Source: an uncultured Christensenellaceae bacterium
GTDB taxonomy: Bacteria; Bacillota; Clostridia; Christensenellales; UMGS416
Assembly (NCBI GenBank): GCA_944376795.1
Contig: CALWDW010000030.1
Span: 1-50,635, forward strand
Direction of reading: 5' to 3'
Length of the DNA stretch: 50,635 nucleotides
A program made the translations under genes and the position numbers. Shown here one piece after another: positions 41,731-49,200 of the stretch (positions are counted from its first letter, which is position 1; every line of letters begins with the position of its first letter). The notes beneath the pieces were generated by a model. The model had not been told where the DNA came from. It ran no database searches and saw only the letters and a list, made by a program, of their open reading frames with translations.

Positions 41731-43602
41731 TTACTTGATGAGAGGCAGTTCCGTCATACGCAGCATGGTGCAGCCATAGGGGATCATGTCCACGGTCTGC
41801 ACGGTATCCGACACATTGGCCATATCCGGCACGGGCTTGGCAAAGGAGTGCTCCATGCCCCAGGAAATGGCTCGGACCTTCACCGGCAGGTGGCAGGGTG
41901 CGCCCTCAGGACTGAAGGGACAGTTGCCCGCACCCTTTTCCTTGGCCTTGAGGGAGGCAACCTCCTCCGCGTCCATAGCCAGGGCGAATTCCCAGGGCCC
42001 GGTGGGGAGGAGCTCGTCGTTGTTGAGCCAGGGGCGTTCGGCGGCCTCGGGCTTATCTTGATGCCGTATCTCATAGGAGATTGGAATGGAATAGACCAGA
42101 GGCCCACGGGTGATGGCGTACAGACCATTGTCCCGGGCATGAAGCTGGGTTTTCATGGGCAGGATGACAGCCAGTACGGTAGAACCCTGCCAAAATCTCT
42201 CCAGACGGTAGAAGGTGCCAGGGACGGCATCCTCCAGCATTTCGTTACCTGCGATGATGGCGGCGCCCTTGGCCCACTGGGGAATGCGGATCCACAGAGG
42301 GAAGCTCATCATCCGGGGCACCTGGAGGGTGAGGGTGATGCGGTTGCGGAAGGGATAGTCAGTGGCGACCTTCAGGGTTACATCCCCATCCGGAAGCTGG
42401 GTGTGAAGGGTGGCGGGAGCGTAGGCGGTGATGGCGATGCCCCCGTCAGGGGTGCCCATAAAGAGGCTGGAGGCAAACTTAGGCCAGCCCTGGGAGAAGT
42501 TGGCGGTGCAGCAGCCAAAATCGGGCTCCACACCGAAGAGATGGGCTTCGGGCCCATTGCTGATGAAGGGGCGCTCCTGGGAGCGGATGCAGGCAGGCTG
42601 GTTGACCAGCTGATCGTATTGGTGGGTCGTCATGTCGGGATTCAGGGTAGCGGGCAGCGCGTTAAAGGCCAGCTGCTCCAGGCGGTCGCCGTAGGCCGGA
42701 TCGCCGGTAAGGGTGAGAAGTTGCTCCAGGGAGAACATCATCTCCACCACCGCGCACAGCTCGGTCCCCTGGACGGGGCTCTTTCCGGCCAGGCACTCGT
42801 CGCCGGTGAAAATGCCCGTGATCATGCCATGGTAGCGGTCCAGCAGCTCCAGCATTTCCTTGGCAGCGTCCCGGTCCCGGGGAAGCTTGCTCAGTCGGGC
42901 ATAGAGCGGGCCGGATTTCAGCATCATGGCCTGGTTGACCACATGGCTCATTTGGCTCCAGCGTCCCTGGGGATCCCGCTGCTTATAGGGCCAGTCCTCG
43001 CTGTAGAAGGAGACCCAGTCGAAGCCCTGGGCATGCAGCTTGCGGGCCAGCTTCAGCAGCCAGGCCTCGGGCCGCCGTTCGTACAGCCAGAAGAGGGGGA
43101 GCAGCGCCTCGAACCAACGGGTCTGGGCCCAGTCAAAGAGGGTGGCGCTGTTAATATGGAGGTCCAGCGCGGAAAAGGCACGGTAAACGGCCTCCTCAAT
43201 CCGGGAGTCGCCGGTAGCGTGATGGTAAACGGTCAGTACCTTGAGGATCAGAAAATAGGCCCAAACGTCGTAGTCTCCCCGCTGGGCGGGATCCCCGGGG
43301 CAGATCCAGCCGTCCTCCTGCTGTCGGGCCAGGATGGTGTCGATGTACCGGGCGGCGCGGGCCTGCATGTCCGCGTCCTCCAGCAGATAGGCCAGAGGGA
43401 TGAAGCCATCCAGCCAGTAGGGCACCCGTTCCCACCCTTCGGTGGAGCCCCCGATCCATTGGCTGTCCTTGATATCCGGCCAGAATTTGTCCAGCTGCCC
43501 TGAGAGGCCCTGGGCCTGGATCTGCAGCTGCCGTCGCAGCCAGCCCTCCGGGGTGATGTCGGCAAGGGGATAGGGGGTCAGTGCCAGTTTTTCCAGTTCC
43601 AT
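41731..43602 (-). CDS. GH127-like beta-L-arabinofuranosidase family protein
   Basis: 623 residues from ATG 43602 with GGAGG upstream. It is an (alpha/alpha)6-barrel protein of the former DUF1680 group. The zinc-thiolate active site known from Bifidobacterium HypBA1 can be traced: Glu281 and Cys283 in TELCAVVEMM and the pair Cys364-Cys365 in FGCCTANF; the spacing (about 80 residues) agrees with Glu338/Cys340/Cys417/Cys418 there. WIGGSTEGWERVPYWLDGFIPLAYLL is the typical N-terminal signature. The family releases beta-L-arabinofuranose from plant glycans, although GH127 relatives also act on other pentosides or deoxysugars. It is first in an operon with two esterases, which suggests a decorated hemicellulose or pectin side chain as the target. 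Confidence 0.87.
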   Translation of the reverse strand: MELEKLALTPYPLADITPEGWLRRQLQIQAQGLSGQLDKFWPDIKDSQWIGGSTEGWERVPYWLDGFIPLAYLLEDADMQARAARYIDTILARQQEDGWICPGDPAQRGDYDVWAYFLILKVLTVYHHATGDSRIEEAVYRAFSALDLHINSATLFDWAQTRWFEALLPLFWLYERRPEAWLLKLARKLHAQGFDWVSFYSEDWPYKQRDPQGRWSQMSHVVNQAMMLKSGPLYARLSKLPRDRDAAKEMLELLDRYHGMITGIFTGDECLAGKSPVQGTELCAVVEMMFSLEQLLTLTGDPAYGDRLEQLAFNALPATLNPDMTTHQYDQLVNQPACIRSQERPFISNGPEAHLFGVEPDFGCCTANFSQGWPKFASSLFMGTPDGGIAITAYAPATLHTQLPDGDVTLKVATDYPFRNRITLTLQVPRMMSFPLWIRIPQWAKGAAIIAGNEMLEDAVPGTFYRLERFWQGSTVLAVILPMKTQLHARDNGLYAITRGPLVYSIPISYEIRHQDKPEAAERPWLNNDELLPTGPWEFALAMDAEEVASLKAKEKGAGNCPFSPEGAPCHLPVKVRAISWGMEHSFAKPVPDMANVSDTVQTVDMIPYGCTMLRMTELPLIK

Positions 43603-43722
43603 GAGGATTTCCTCCGTGTGCTTGCTTGATACGCATCGGCCTGCGGGCCGTGATTTGTCAAATGGTTATCAAAAATTATTTCGACTGCTTCCCGGGTTTT
43701 CCTGCCAATTCCCCGTGCAGGA

Positions 43723-43752
43723 TTGCAAAAGAATCCCAGAATAGGGTATACT
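43723..43752 (+). promoter_or_regulatory. Promoter of the GT2 gene
   Basis: TTGCAA (43723-43728), 18 bases, TATACT (43747-43752). It is divergent from the GH127-like operon, for which a TTGACA is seen (43655-43660, minus strand) but no matching -10 box. Confidence 0.75.
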
Positions 43753-43785
43753 AGGCAGTACAGGAACGCTGTAGGAAAGGGCGGG

Positions 43786-44742
43786 ATGACTGTGCTTGAG
43801 AATAAGCTGCTTTCGGTGGTTATACCGATGTATTTTGAGGAGGAGGTCGCACAGGAGTGCTATGAGCGACTGACCCACGTGATGTCTGCGCTGATGCCCT
43901 ATGAGCTGATCTTTGTCAACGATGGCTCCACCGACCGGACGCTGCCTATCCTGCGGGAGATCGCGGCCCAGGACCGGCATGTGCGGGTCATTAGCTTTTC
44001 CAAGAATTTCGGGCACCAGGCCGCGGTGACGGCGGGTGTCAAGCGCGCCCGGGGAGACGCCGTTGTCATTATTGATGCCGACCTGCAGGATCCGCCGGAG
44101 TTAATCCCCGATATGGTGGCCCTCTGGCAGGAGGGGAACGACGTGGTCTATGCCCGGCGTAAGAAGCGGGAGGGGGAGAGCGCCTTCAAGCTGTTTACGG
44201 CCAAGATGTTCTACCGGATGCTGAAGGCCGTTACCGATACCGACATCCCTGCCGATACGGGGGATTTCCGCCTCATGGATCGGAAGGTGGCCCAGGCCTT
44301 CAACCAACTGCCCGAGCACAATCGCTTTATCCGGGGCATGGTGGCCTGGCTGGGTTATAAGCAGGCGCCCATCGAATACGTCCGGCACGAGCGGTTTGCT
44401 GGGCAGACCAAGTACCCCCTGAAGAAGATGCTTAAGCTGGCCGCGGACGGCATACTTTCCTTCTCCACCCGGCCGCTGAACTGGGTGATGGGACTGGGGC
44501 TGCTCTCGGTACTGGTAGCCCTGGGTATATTGCTCTATGCCTTGATCAGCCTCTGGACAGGCCATGCGACCCAACCGGGCTGGGTCAGCACTATGGTGAC
44601 CGTTACCTTTCTGGGCGGGGTGCAGCTGCTCTCTATTGGGGTGGTGGGCGCCTATGTGGGCCGCATCTATGGCGAGGTGCGCAACCGGCCCCTGTACCTG
44701 GAGGATGAAGTGATTGGCTTTGAGGAGGAAGAGCGGCGCTGA
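43786..44742 (+). CDS. Family 2 glycosyltransferase, polyprenyl-phosphate type (GtrB/ArnC-like)
   Basis: 318 residues from ATG 43786 after GGAAAGGGCGGG; a GTG two codons later is possible. The GT-A domain (about 1-215) shows VVIPMYFEEEV, VNDGSTDRTL, SKNFGHQAAVTAGV and DADLQDPPEL with the metal-binding DxD, and ADTGDFRLMDRKV. Two hydrophobic helices follow (about residues 232-258 and 272-298). This is the layout of transferases that put a sugar on undecaprenyl phosphate, as in O-antigen glucosylation, wall teichoic decoration or lipid modification. The donor is unknown. It is a single gene with its own promoter and terminator and converges on murG, so it probably serves cell-envelope glycosylation. 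Confidence 0.9.
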   Translation: MTVLENKLLSVVIPMYFEEEVAQECYERLTHVMSALMPYELIFVNDGSTDRTLPILREIAAQDRHVRVISFSKNFGHQAAVTAGVKRARGDAVVIIDADLQDPPELIPDMVALWQEGNDVVYARRKKREGESAFKLFTAKMFYRMLKAVTDTDIPADTGDFRLMDRKVAQAFNQLPEHNRFIRGMVAWLGYKQAPIEYVRHERFAGQTKYPLKKMLKLAADGILSFSTRPLNWVMGLGLLSVLVALGILLYALISLWTGHATQPGWVSTMVTVTFLGGVQLLSIGVVGAYVGRIYGEVRNRPLYLEDEVIGFEEEERR

Positions 44743-44766
44743 GGGCCGCGTGCAGCAGATGTGACG

Positions 44767-44805
44767 AGGGCCGGGAGGGCCTGTAGCAGGCTTCCCGGCC
44801 CTTTT
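44767..44805 (+). terminator. Intrinsic terminator of the GT2 gene
   Basis: GGGCCGGGA and TCCCGGCCC, with a GGCCT/AGGC inner extension, are followed by TTTTGC. Confidence 0.82.
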
Positions 44806-44815
44806 GCGGCGCAAA

Positions 44816-45901
44816 TTATGAGTTCTGGGGCTTAAAGTCCGCGGCTTTATAGATCTGTTCCAGCAGCCGCTGCAGGCCCCCGCGGCTGTCGGCCTTCCGC
44901 TGCGCGGCCACCATGGCGTCTCGTTCGGCCCAGGAGGCCATGATGGCGTCAAAGAGCTTCTCCCGCGTCATGGTATCCTGATCCAGCATCTTAGCCATGC
45001 CTTGCTTGACAAAGGATTGGGCGTTGAGAATCTGGTCGCCTCGACTGGCCGACAAGGGCAGGGGGATCAGCAGCATGGGCCGCTCCAGAGCGGCAAACTC
45101 CCAAATGGCGTTGGCGCCGGCGCGGCTGAGCACCAGGTCGCAGGCGGCGAACAGGTCGTTGAGCTCATCTTTGACGTACTCAAACTGGGCGTAGCCCGGC
45201 GTACCGTTCCACTGGGGGTTCAGGCTGCCGCTGCCGCGAATGTGGATCACCTGGAAGTGGCGCAGGAGATCCGGCAGGATGGCATCCACTGCCTCGTTAA
45301 TGGCGCGGGCGCCGCTGCTGCCGCCCATGATCAGCAGCACGGGAAGCCCGGAGGAGAGCCCTGCGAAGGCCAAGCCGCGGCGGGCATCGCCGGTGAGCAG
45401 CTGAGGACGGATGGGGGCGCCGGTCCAGACGCCTTTCTTGGGGACGGCAGCCGCCGCCTCCGGGAAGGTGGTGCACAGCACGCTGCACATGGGCAGAGCC
45501 AGGCGGTTGGCCAGGCCTGGGGTCATGTCGCTTTCATGGAGCACAGTGGGGATGTGGCGCATTCCTCCGGCCCAAGCTACGGGGACGCTGACAAACCCCC
45601 CTTTGGAGAAGATGACCCGGGGCCGGAGCCGGCCTAAGAGGGCGTGAGCTTGGGCCAGCCCCTTCATCACGCGGAAGGGGTCGGAGAGATTTTTGGGATC
45701 CAGATAACGGCGGAATTTTCCCGAAGCGATGGGATGATACGTAACCCCGGGCGCCGGCTCTACCAGTTCCCGCTCCATTCCTTGGTAGGAACCAATGTAG
45801 TGGATCTCCCAGCCGTCCTTTTGCAGCAAGGGGATCAGGGCCAGATTGGGGGTGACGTGGCCGGCGGTGCCCCCGCCGGTGAGCACAATGCGCTGTGGCA
45901 T
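44816..45901 (-). CDS. murG: UDP-GlcNAc:undecaprenyl-PP-MurNAc-pentapeptide GlcNAc transferase
   Basis: 361 residues from ATG 45901, with AAAGGAG upstream. It makes lipid II from lipid I at the inner face of the membrane. The GT-B fold and MurG G-loops are clear: VLTGGGTAGHVTPNLAL, KGGFVSVPVAWAG (the G-loop against the lipid phosphate), LHESDMTPGLANRL, LIMGGSSGARAINEAV, and SRAGANAIWEFAALERPMLLIPLPLSASRGDQILNA, which is the UDP-GlcNAc site. The length is normal. It is not next to other mur or fts genes here, as is common in several Clostridia that split the dcw cluster. An extended -10, TGC-TATACT on the minus strand (45935-45940), is its likely promoter. Confidence 0.93.
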   Translation of the reverse strand: MPQRIVLTGGGTAGHVTPNLALIPLLQKDGWEIHYIGSYQGMERELVEPAPGVTYHPIASGKFRRYLDPKNLSDPFRVMKGLAQAHALLGRLRPRVIFSKGGFVSVPVAWAGGMRHIPTVLHESDMTPGLANRLALPMCSVLCTTFPEAAAAVPKKGVWTGAPIRPQLLTGDARRGLAFAGLSSGLPVLLIMGGSSGARAINEAVDAILPDLLRHFQVIHIRGSGSLNPQWNGTPGYAQFEYVKDELNDLFAACDLVLSRAGANAIWEFAALERPMLLIPLPLSASRGDQILNAQSFVKQGMAKMLDQDTMTREKLFDAIMASWAERDAMVAAQRKADSRGGLQRLLEQIYKAADFKPQNS

Positions 45902-45993
45902 GGCAGACTCCTTTGGCAGAACTTTTCACTCCTTAGTATAGCACGGCCCTCCCGGGGATGCTACAGGAAAAAGAAAATGATGCACTCCGCGCC

Positions 45994-46022
45994 TTGCGTG
46001 GAGGAGAGCCGCGTGCTATAAT
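45994..46022 (+). promoter_or_regulatory. Promoter of niaR
   Basis: TTGCGT (45994-45999), 17 bases, and TATAAT (46017-46022) preceded by TGC. The start codon is only 20 bases downstream, so the leader is very short. Confidence 0.75.
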
Positions 46023-46042
46023 GCCGCAGAGGGGGGACACCG

Positions 46043-46561
46043 ATGCATCCGACGCAGAGACGGGAAGGCTTGCTGCAGTGGCTGCGGGAGGCCGGCGCGC
46101 CGCAGACGGGTACCCAGCTGGCCGAGCGGTTCGGCGTCAGCCGCCAGGTGATCGTGCAGGACATGGCGGTGCTCCGGGCTGCGGGCTGGGAGATCCTGGC
46201 TACAGCCCAGGGCTATATGATCCCCGGACGCCGTCCGCGGGGCGAAGCCATTGCGTTGACCTGCCGCCATACCGACCGGGATGCCATGCGGGAGGAACTT
46301 TTCATTATGGTGGATGCCGGCGCCTGTGTGGTGGACGTTATTGTGGAGCATCCCTATTATGGGGAGATTCGCGGCGAGCTGATGATTGACTCCCGGCGCA
46401 AGGCCGAGTTCTTTCTCTCGAAGCTGGAGGAGAGTGATGCGGCGCCGCTGGCGGCTGTCACCGCGGGGGTGCATACCCATACCCTATGGGTAGAGGGCGA
46501 GGCCATGGCCCAGGCAATTGCCGGGGCGCTGCGCCTCCGGGGAATTCTGGTAGAGGAATGA
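46043..46561 (+). CDS. niaR: NiaR-type transcriptional repressor (HTH plus 3H domain)
   Basis: 172 residues from ATG 46043, with AGAGGGGGG upstream. Residues 1-60 are an HTH_11 winged helix (GTQLAERFGVSRQVIVQDMAVLRAAGW). The rest is a 3H domain, named for its conserved histidines, visible in CRHTD, VEHPYYGEIRGEL and AGVHTHTLWVEG. NiaR senses nicotinic acid through a metal in the 3H domain and represses NAD-synthesis or niacin-uptake genes. No nadABC or niaP is present in the window; the next gene, an EIIC_2-type membrane protein, begins 108 bases later. The length and domain order match B. subtilis NiaR. The assignment to nicotinate is by family, as no operator could be verified. Confidence 0.92.
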   Translation: MHPTQRREGLLQWLREAGAPQTGTQLAERFGVSRQVIVQDMAVLRAAGWEILATAQGYMIPGRRPRGEAIALTCRHTDRDAMREELFIMVDAGACVVDVIVEHPYYGEIRGELMIDSRRKAEFFLSKLEESDAAPLAAVTAGVHTHTLWVEGEAMAQAIAGALRLRGILVEE

Positions 46562-46567
46562 ACCCTT

Positions 46568-46627
46568 GGCCTATGGCTTCACCTGGAAGGCGGAAGTGGA
46601 AGTCATAGGCATGGGCTTTTCTTTTTG
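46568..46627 (+). terminator. Hairpin with T-rich tail between niaR and the EIIC_2 gene
   Basis: GCCTATG (46569-46575) pairs with CATAGGC (46604-46610), extended by CTTC/GAAG, and is followed by TTTTCTTTTT. It is probably a terminator of niaR. The same dyad could also be read as a long-spaced operator, which I cannot tell apart. Confidence 0.5.
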
Positions 46628-46669
46628 ACCCAGGGTGACAAGACAGGTGAAAAGACAAGGAGGAAGGGA

Positions 46670-47695
46670 ATGAACACGATTTGGAAGGGGATCAAGTGGG
46701 TGTATAACCGCTACCTGATCCAAGCCATGGGATCCATGGCACTGGGGCTCTTCAGCACGCTCATTGTAGGGCTGATCATTTCGCAGTTGGGCGTGATACT
46801 GCACGTAGACTTCCTAAATGACGTGGCCACGGTGGTAAAAGGCAATATGGTGGTGGGCGGCGCCATCGGCGCGGCCGTTGCCTGCGGCCTGAAAAGCAGG
46901 CCCCTGGTCATCTTCTCCAGCGTGGCGGTGGGGGCCATGGGCTACGAGCTGGGCGGCCCGGTGGGCTCCTATCTGGCGGTGCTGGTGGCCGCCGAGATTG
47001 GACGGCTGGTGGCCGGACGGACGCCGGTGGATATTGTGGTAACCCCGATTGTGACCATTCTCCTGGGTGGATTGACAGCGACCTTTGTAGGGCCCTGGAT
47101 GGACGGTATGATGAAGGCCCTGGGGGCGTTCATCAATACGGCCACGGAGATGAATCCCTTTCCCATGGGAATCATCGTCTCGGTGGTGGTGGGTATGGTG
47201 CTCACAGCCCCTATCAGCTCGGCGGCCCTGTGTATCATGCTGGATCTCAGCGGGATTGCGGCGGGAGCGGCCACCGTGGGCTGCTGTGCCCAGATGGTGG
47301 GCTTCGCCGTGGCCAGCTTCCGGGACAATGGCTGGGGCGGGTTGATTTCCCAGGGATTGGGTACTTCCATGCTCCAGGTGCCCAATATCCTGCGTCGGCC
47401 GCAGATCTGGATTGCACCGACACTGGCCAGTGCCTTCCTGGGGCCTGTCTCTACATGCTGGCTGAAGCTGGTCAACAATCCATCCGGCGCTGGCATGGGA
47501 ACCTCGGGCCTGGTAGGTCCCTTGGGCGTCTGGGCGGAGATGCAGGGGACCATGGATTCCACGCTGCTGCTGGTAGAGATTGTGGGAATGTGCGTGGTGG
47601 CGCCGGCTCTGCTGACCTGGGCGCTGGACTTGGGCGTGCGGCGCCTGGGCTGGGTGCGGCCGGGGGATATGTCCCTGAAGCGTGATGAAGCCTAG
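46670..47695 (+). CDS. PTS EIIC_2-family membrane protein without PTS partners
   Basis: 341 residues from ATG 46670 after AAGGAGGAAGGG. It is a strongly hydrophobic protein with about eight to ten membrane segments and repeated glycine-rich stretches (KGNMVVGGAIGAAVACGLKSRPLV, NPFPMGIIVSVVVGMVLTAPISSAAL, GTSGLVGPLGVWAEMQ). This corresponds to the PTS_EIIC_2 family, whose members are annotated as sugar-PTS IIC-like but usually lack adjacent IIA and IIB subunits, as is the case here. Whether it performs group translocation or ordinary transport is unknown. The position just after niaR raises the possibility of a vitamin or nucleoside-related substrate, but this is only inference from neighbourhood. 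Confidence 0.82.
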   Translation: MNTIWKGIKWVYNRYLIQAMGSMALGLFSTLIVGLIISQLGVILHVDFLNDVATVVKGNMVVGGAIGAAVACGLKSRPLVIFSSVAVGAMGYELGGPVGSYLAVLVAAEIGRLVAGRTPVDIVVTPIVTILLGGLTATFVGPWMDGMMKALGAFINTATEMNPFPMGIIVSVVVGMVLTAPISSAALCIMLDLSGIAAGAATVGCCAQMVGFAVASFRDNGWGGLISQGLGTSMLQVPNILRRPQIWIAPTLASAFLGPVSTCWLKLVNNPSGAGMGTSGLVGPLGVWAEMQGTMDSTLLLVEIVGMCVVAPALLTWALDLGVRRLGWVRPGDMSLKRDEA

Positions 47696-47746
47696 CCCCA
47701 GGAATCAGGTCCTGGGAATCTCCCTCTGGCGCGGCGGAAAAGATTG

Positions 47747-47755
47747 TGCTACAAT
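47747..47755 (+). promoter_or_regulatory. Possible extended -10 promoter of the XRE-cupin gene
   Basis: TGC-TACAAT with the -10 box at 47750-47755; there is no clear -35. A hairpin without T tract (CCCAGGA/TCCTGGG, 47697-47716) precedes it, directly after the EIIC_2 stop. Confidence 0.45.
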
Positions 47756-47793
47756 GAGGTAACAGCCCTTGTTGGGCGGAAAGGGGGAGCGCC

Positions 47794-48336
47794 ATGAGCG
47801 ACCAGATTCAGCAGATCGCAGCCCGCCTGCGGGAGCTTCGGGAACTGCGTGAAATGTCCCAGGAGGAGGCGGCGGCCAAGTTAGGGCATACCTTGGAGGA
47901 GTACCGTGACTTTGAGGACGGGCGTGCGGATATCCCCGTGAGCTTGCTGCATGCCGCAGCGGAGCTTTTCGGCGTGGATATGACCGAACTGCTTACCGGG
48001 CGTGCGCCGCGCCTGCGTTCCTTCTGCCTGACCCGCAAAGGGGAGGGCATCAAGGTGGAGCGGTACAAGGGATATGACTTCCAGTCCCTGGCCTATAACT
48101 TTATTCACCGCAGTGTGGAGCCCCTGTTGGTGACGGTGGATCCCTCTATGGAGGCCGAGCTGGTCACCCATCCGGGGCAGGAGTTTAACTATGTGGTGGA
48201 GGGCACGGTAATGGTGATCGTAGGGGAGCATGAGTTTATCCTGCACGAGGGAGATTCCCTCTACTTCGATCCGACCATCCGCCACGGACAGCGTGCCGTA
48301 GGCGGCGAGGCTAAATTTCTCACCATTATCCTGTAA
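47794..48336 (+). CDS. XRE-family regulator with C-terminal cupin domain
   Basis: 180 residues from ATG 47794 with AAAGGGGGAG upstream. Residues about 8-62 are an XRE helix-turn-helix (RLRELRELREMSQEEAAAKLGHTLEEYRDFEDGRADIP split over two helices). Residues about 105-180 are a small cupin with THPGQEFNYVVEGTVMVIVGEHEFILHEGDSLYFDPTIRHGQRA, containing the two cupin motifs and candidate metal histidines. In Clostridia such proteins often stand before an acyl- or AMP-forming ligase gene, which is not the case here; the next gene is the T-box-controlled operon. The effector is unknown. It may act on its own promoter or on distant genes. Confidence 0.87.
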   Translation: MSDQIQQIAARLRELRELREMSQEEAAAKLGHTLEEYRDFEDGRADIPVSLLHAAAELFGVDMTELLTGRAPRLRSFCLTRKGEGIKVERYKGYDFQSLAYNFIHRSVEPLLVTVDPSMEAELVTHPGQEFNYVVEGTVMVIVGEHEFILHEGDSLYFDPTIRHGQRAVGGEAKFLTIIL

Positions 48337-48342
48337 TGCCCC

Positions 48343-48371
48343 TTGCGAAAGCAGAAGGCTTATGGTACGAT
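48343..48371 (+). promoter_or_regulatory. Promoter of the T-box-GNAT-serS transcript
   Basis: TTGCGA (48343-48348), 17 bases, TACGAT (48366-48371) preceded by TGG. It begins seven bases after the XRE-cupin stop. Confidence 0.7.
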
Positions 48372-48375
48372 AGGG

Positions 48376-48590
48376 CGTAAGATGCCGAAGGAGAGCATGG
48401 CATACTCCCTGATCCAGAGAGCCGGCGGCGGGTGCGAGCCGGCAGAGGGGAAGCCTTTCCGCTCCGGAGTCTGCAGGCGATGAGCCTGCCGCGGGCACGC
48501 GTTATGTGCGAAGAGGTGGGCGGCTTCGGCCGTCAAGCCGGGTGGTACCGCGATGCATTCGTCCCTGCTCTAAAGCAGGGACTTTTTTGC
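48376..48590 (+). ncRNA. T-box riboswitch leader of the GNAT-serS operon (tRNA-Ser expected)
   Basis: The invariant antiterminator element GGGTGGTACCGCG is at 48540-48552. It is followed by a terminator hairpin GTCCCTGCT/AGCAGGGAC (48561-48582) with a six-T tail. AGAGAGCCGGC near 48417 and GGTGCGAGCCGGC near 48433 match the Stem I bulge and distal loop of T-boxes. SerS downstream indicates tRNA-Ser; the specifier codon could not be fixed by eye. High uncharged tRNA-Ser should switch on both downstream genes. Confidence 0.9.
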
Positions 48591-48619
48591 TTAAAACCCG
48601 AAATAGGAGGAGAGACGGC

Positions 48620-49177
48620 GTGGCCTTGCTCAATGTGATACCCGAAATGATTTTCAACGGTGACCGCATTCTGCGGAATACCGTCCTGGAGGATGCGGAG
48701 CCCATCAGCCGCATCTGGCGGGAGCTGGGCGATGACCCGGAGATGATCTGTGGACGCCGGATCACCCAAGCGGACGTGTGCCGCTTTGTCAATGAGGGGG
48801 ATCTGCCCGGCATGCTGGGGGCGCGGGCCGAGCTCTACCGCATGAAAACCGTCAGCAATATGGATGGGGAGGTCCTGGGTTTCTTTGACGTTTATCATGG
48901 GTACCCTAGCAGGGAGGTCCTGTGGATCAATACGCTGATGATCGACCGCCGGTACTGGGGCATGGGACTGTCGCGCATGGTGCTGGACAGCCTGCGGGAG
49001 GAAGCCATCCGCGCCGGCTATACCCGGTTGGGCACTTCGGTGCCGGTGCTCAATTGGCCCCGGATCCGGTTCTTTTTGAATGAGGGATTTTCCCAGGCCC
49101 TGGGACTGACCGGGGACGCGTACTGGGGCCCGGGGAAGATGGCTCAGCTCTGCCTGGGGCAGAATTTGGAACTGTAA
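48620..49177 (+). CDS. GNAT-family acetyltransferase in the serS operon
   Basis: 185 residues, starting at GTG 48620 with AGGAGGAGAG upstream; in-frame ATGs further 5' lie inside the T-box. It has a GNAT fold: NTVLEDAEPISRIWRELGDDP (N-terminal motif), MDGEVLGFFDVYHGYPSREVLWINTLMIDRRYWGMGLSRMVLD (central strands and acetyl-CoA loop WGMGLS), and VPVLNWPRIRFFLNEGFSQAL (C-terminal motif). It lies between the T-box terminator and serS (23 bases), so it is induced together with seryl-tRNA synthetase upon serine shortage. The acceptor is unknown: serine, a seryl-adenylate mimic, or a ribosomal or tRNA-linked amine are all open. Confidence 0.82.
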   Translation: MALLNVIPEMIFNGDRILRNTVLEDAEPISRIWRELGDDPEMICGRRITQADVCRFVNEGDLPGMLGARAELYRMKTVSNMDGEVLGFFDVYHGYPSREVLWINTLMIDRRYWGMGLSRMVLDSLREEAIRAGYTRLGTSVPVLNWPRIRFFLNEGFSQALGLTGDAYWGPGKMAQLCLGQNLEL

Positions 49178-49200
49178 TCATTGGATGAGGAGATAAAAAC

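Noticed and set aside
41848..43503. 551-codon open frame antisense to the GH127-like gene
   Set aside because: No start signal or domain; the minus strand encodes a clear GH127-like enzyme with its active-site cysteines.
48506..48619. Longer N-terminus for the GNAT protein starting in the leader
   Set aside because: The extension lies within the T-box; the GTG at 48620 follows AGGAGG at proper distance.
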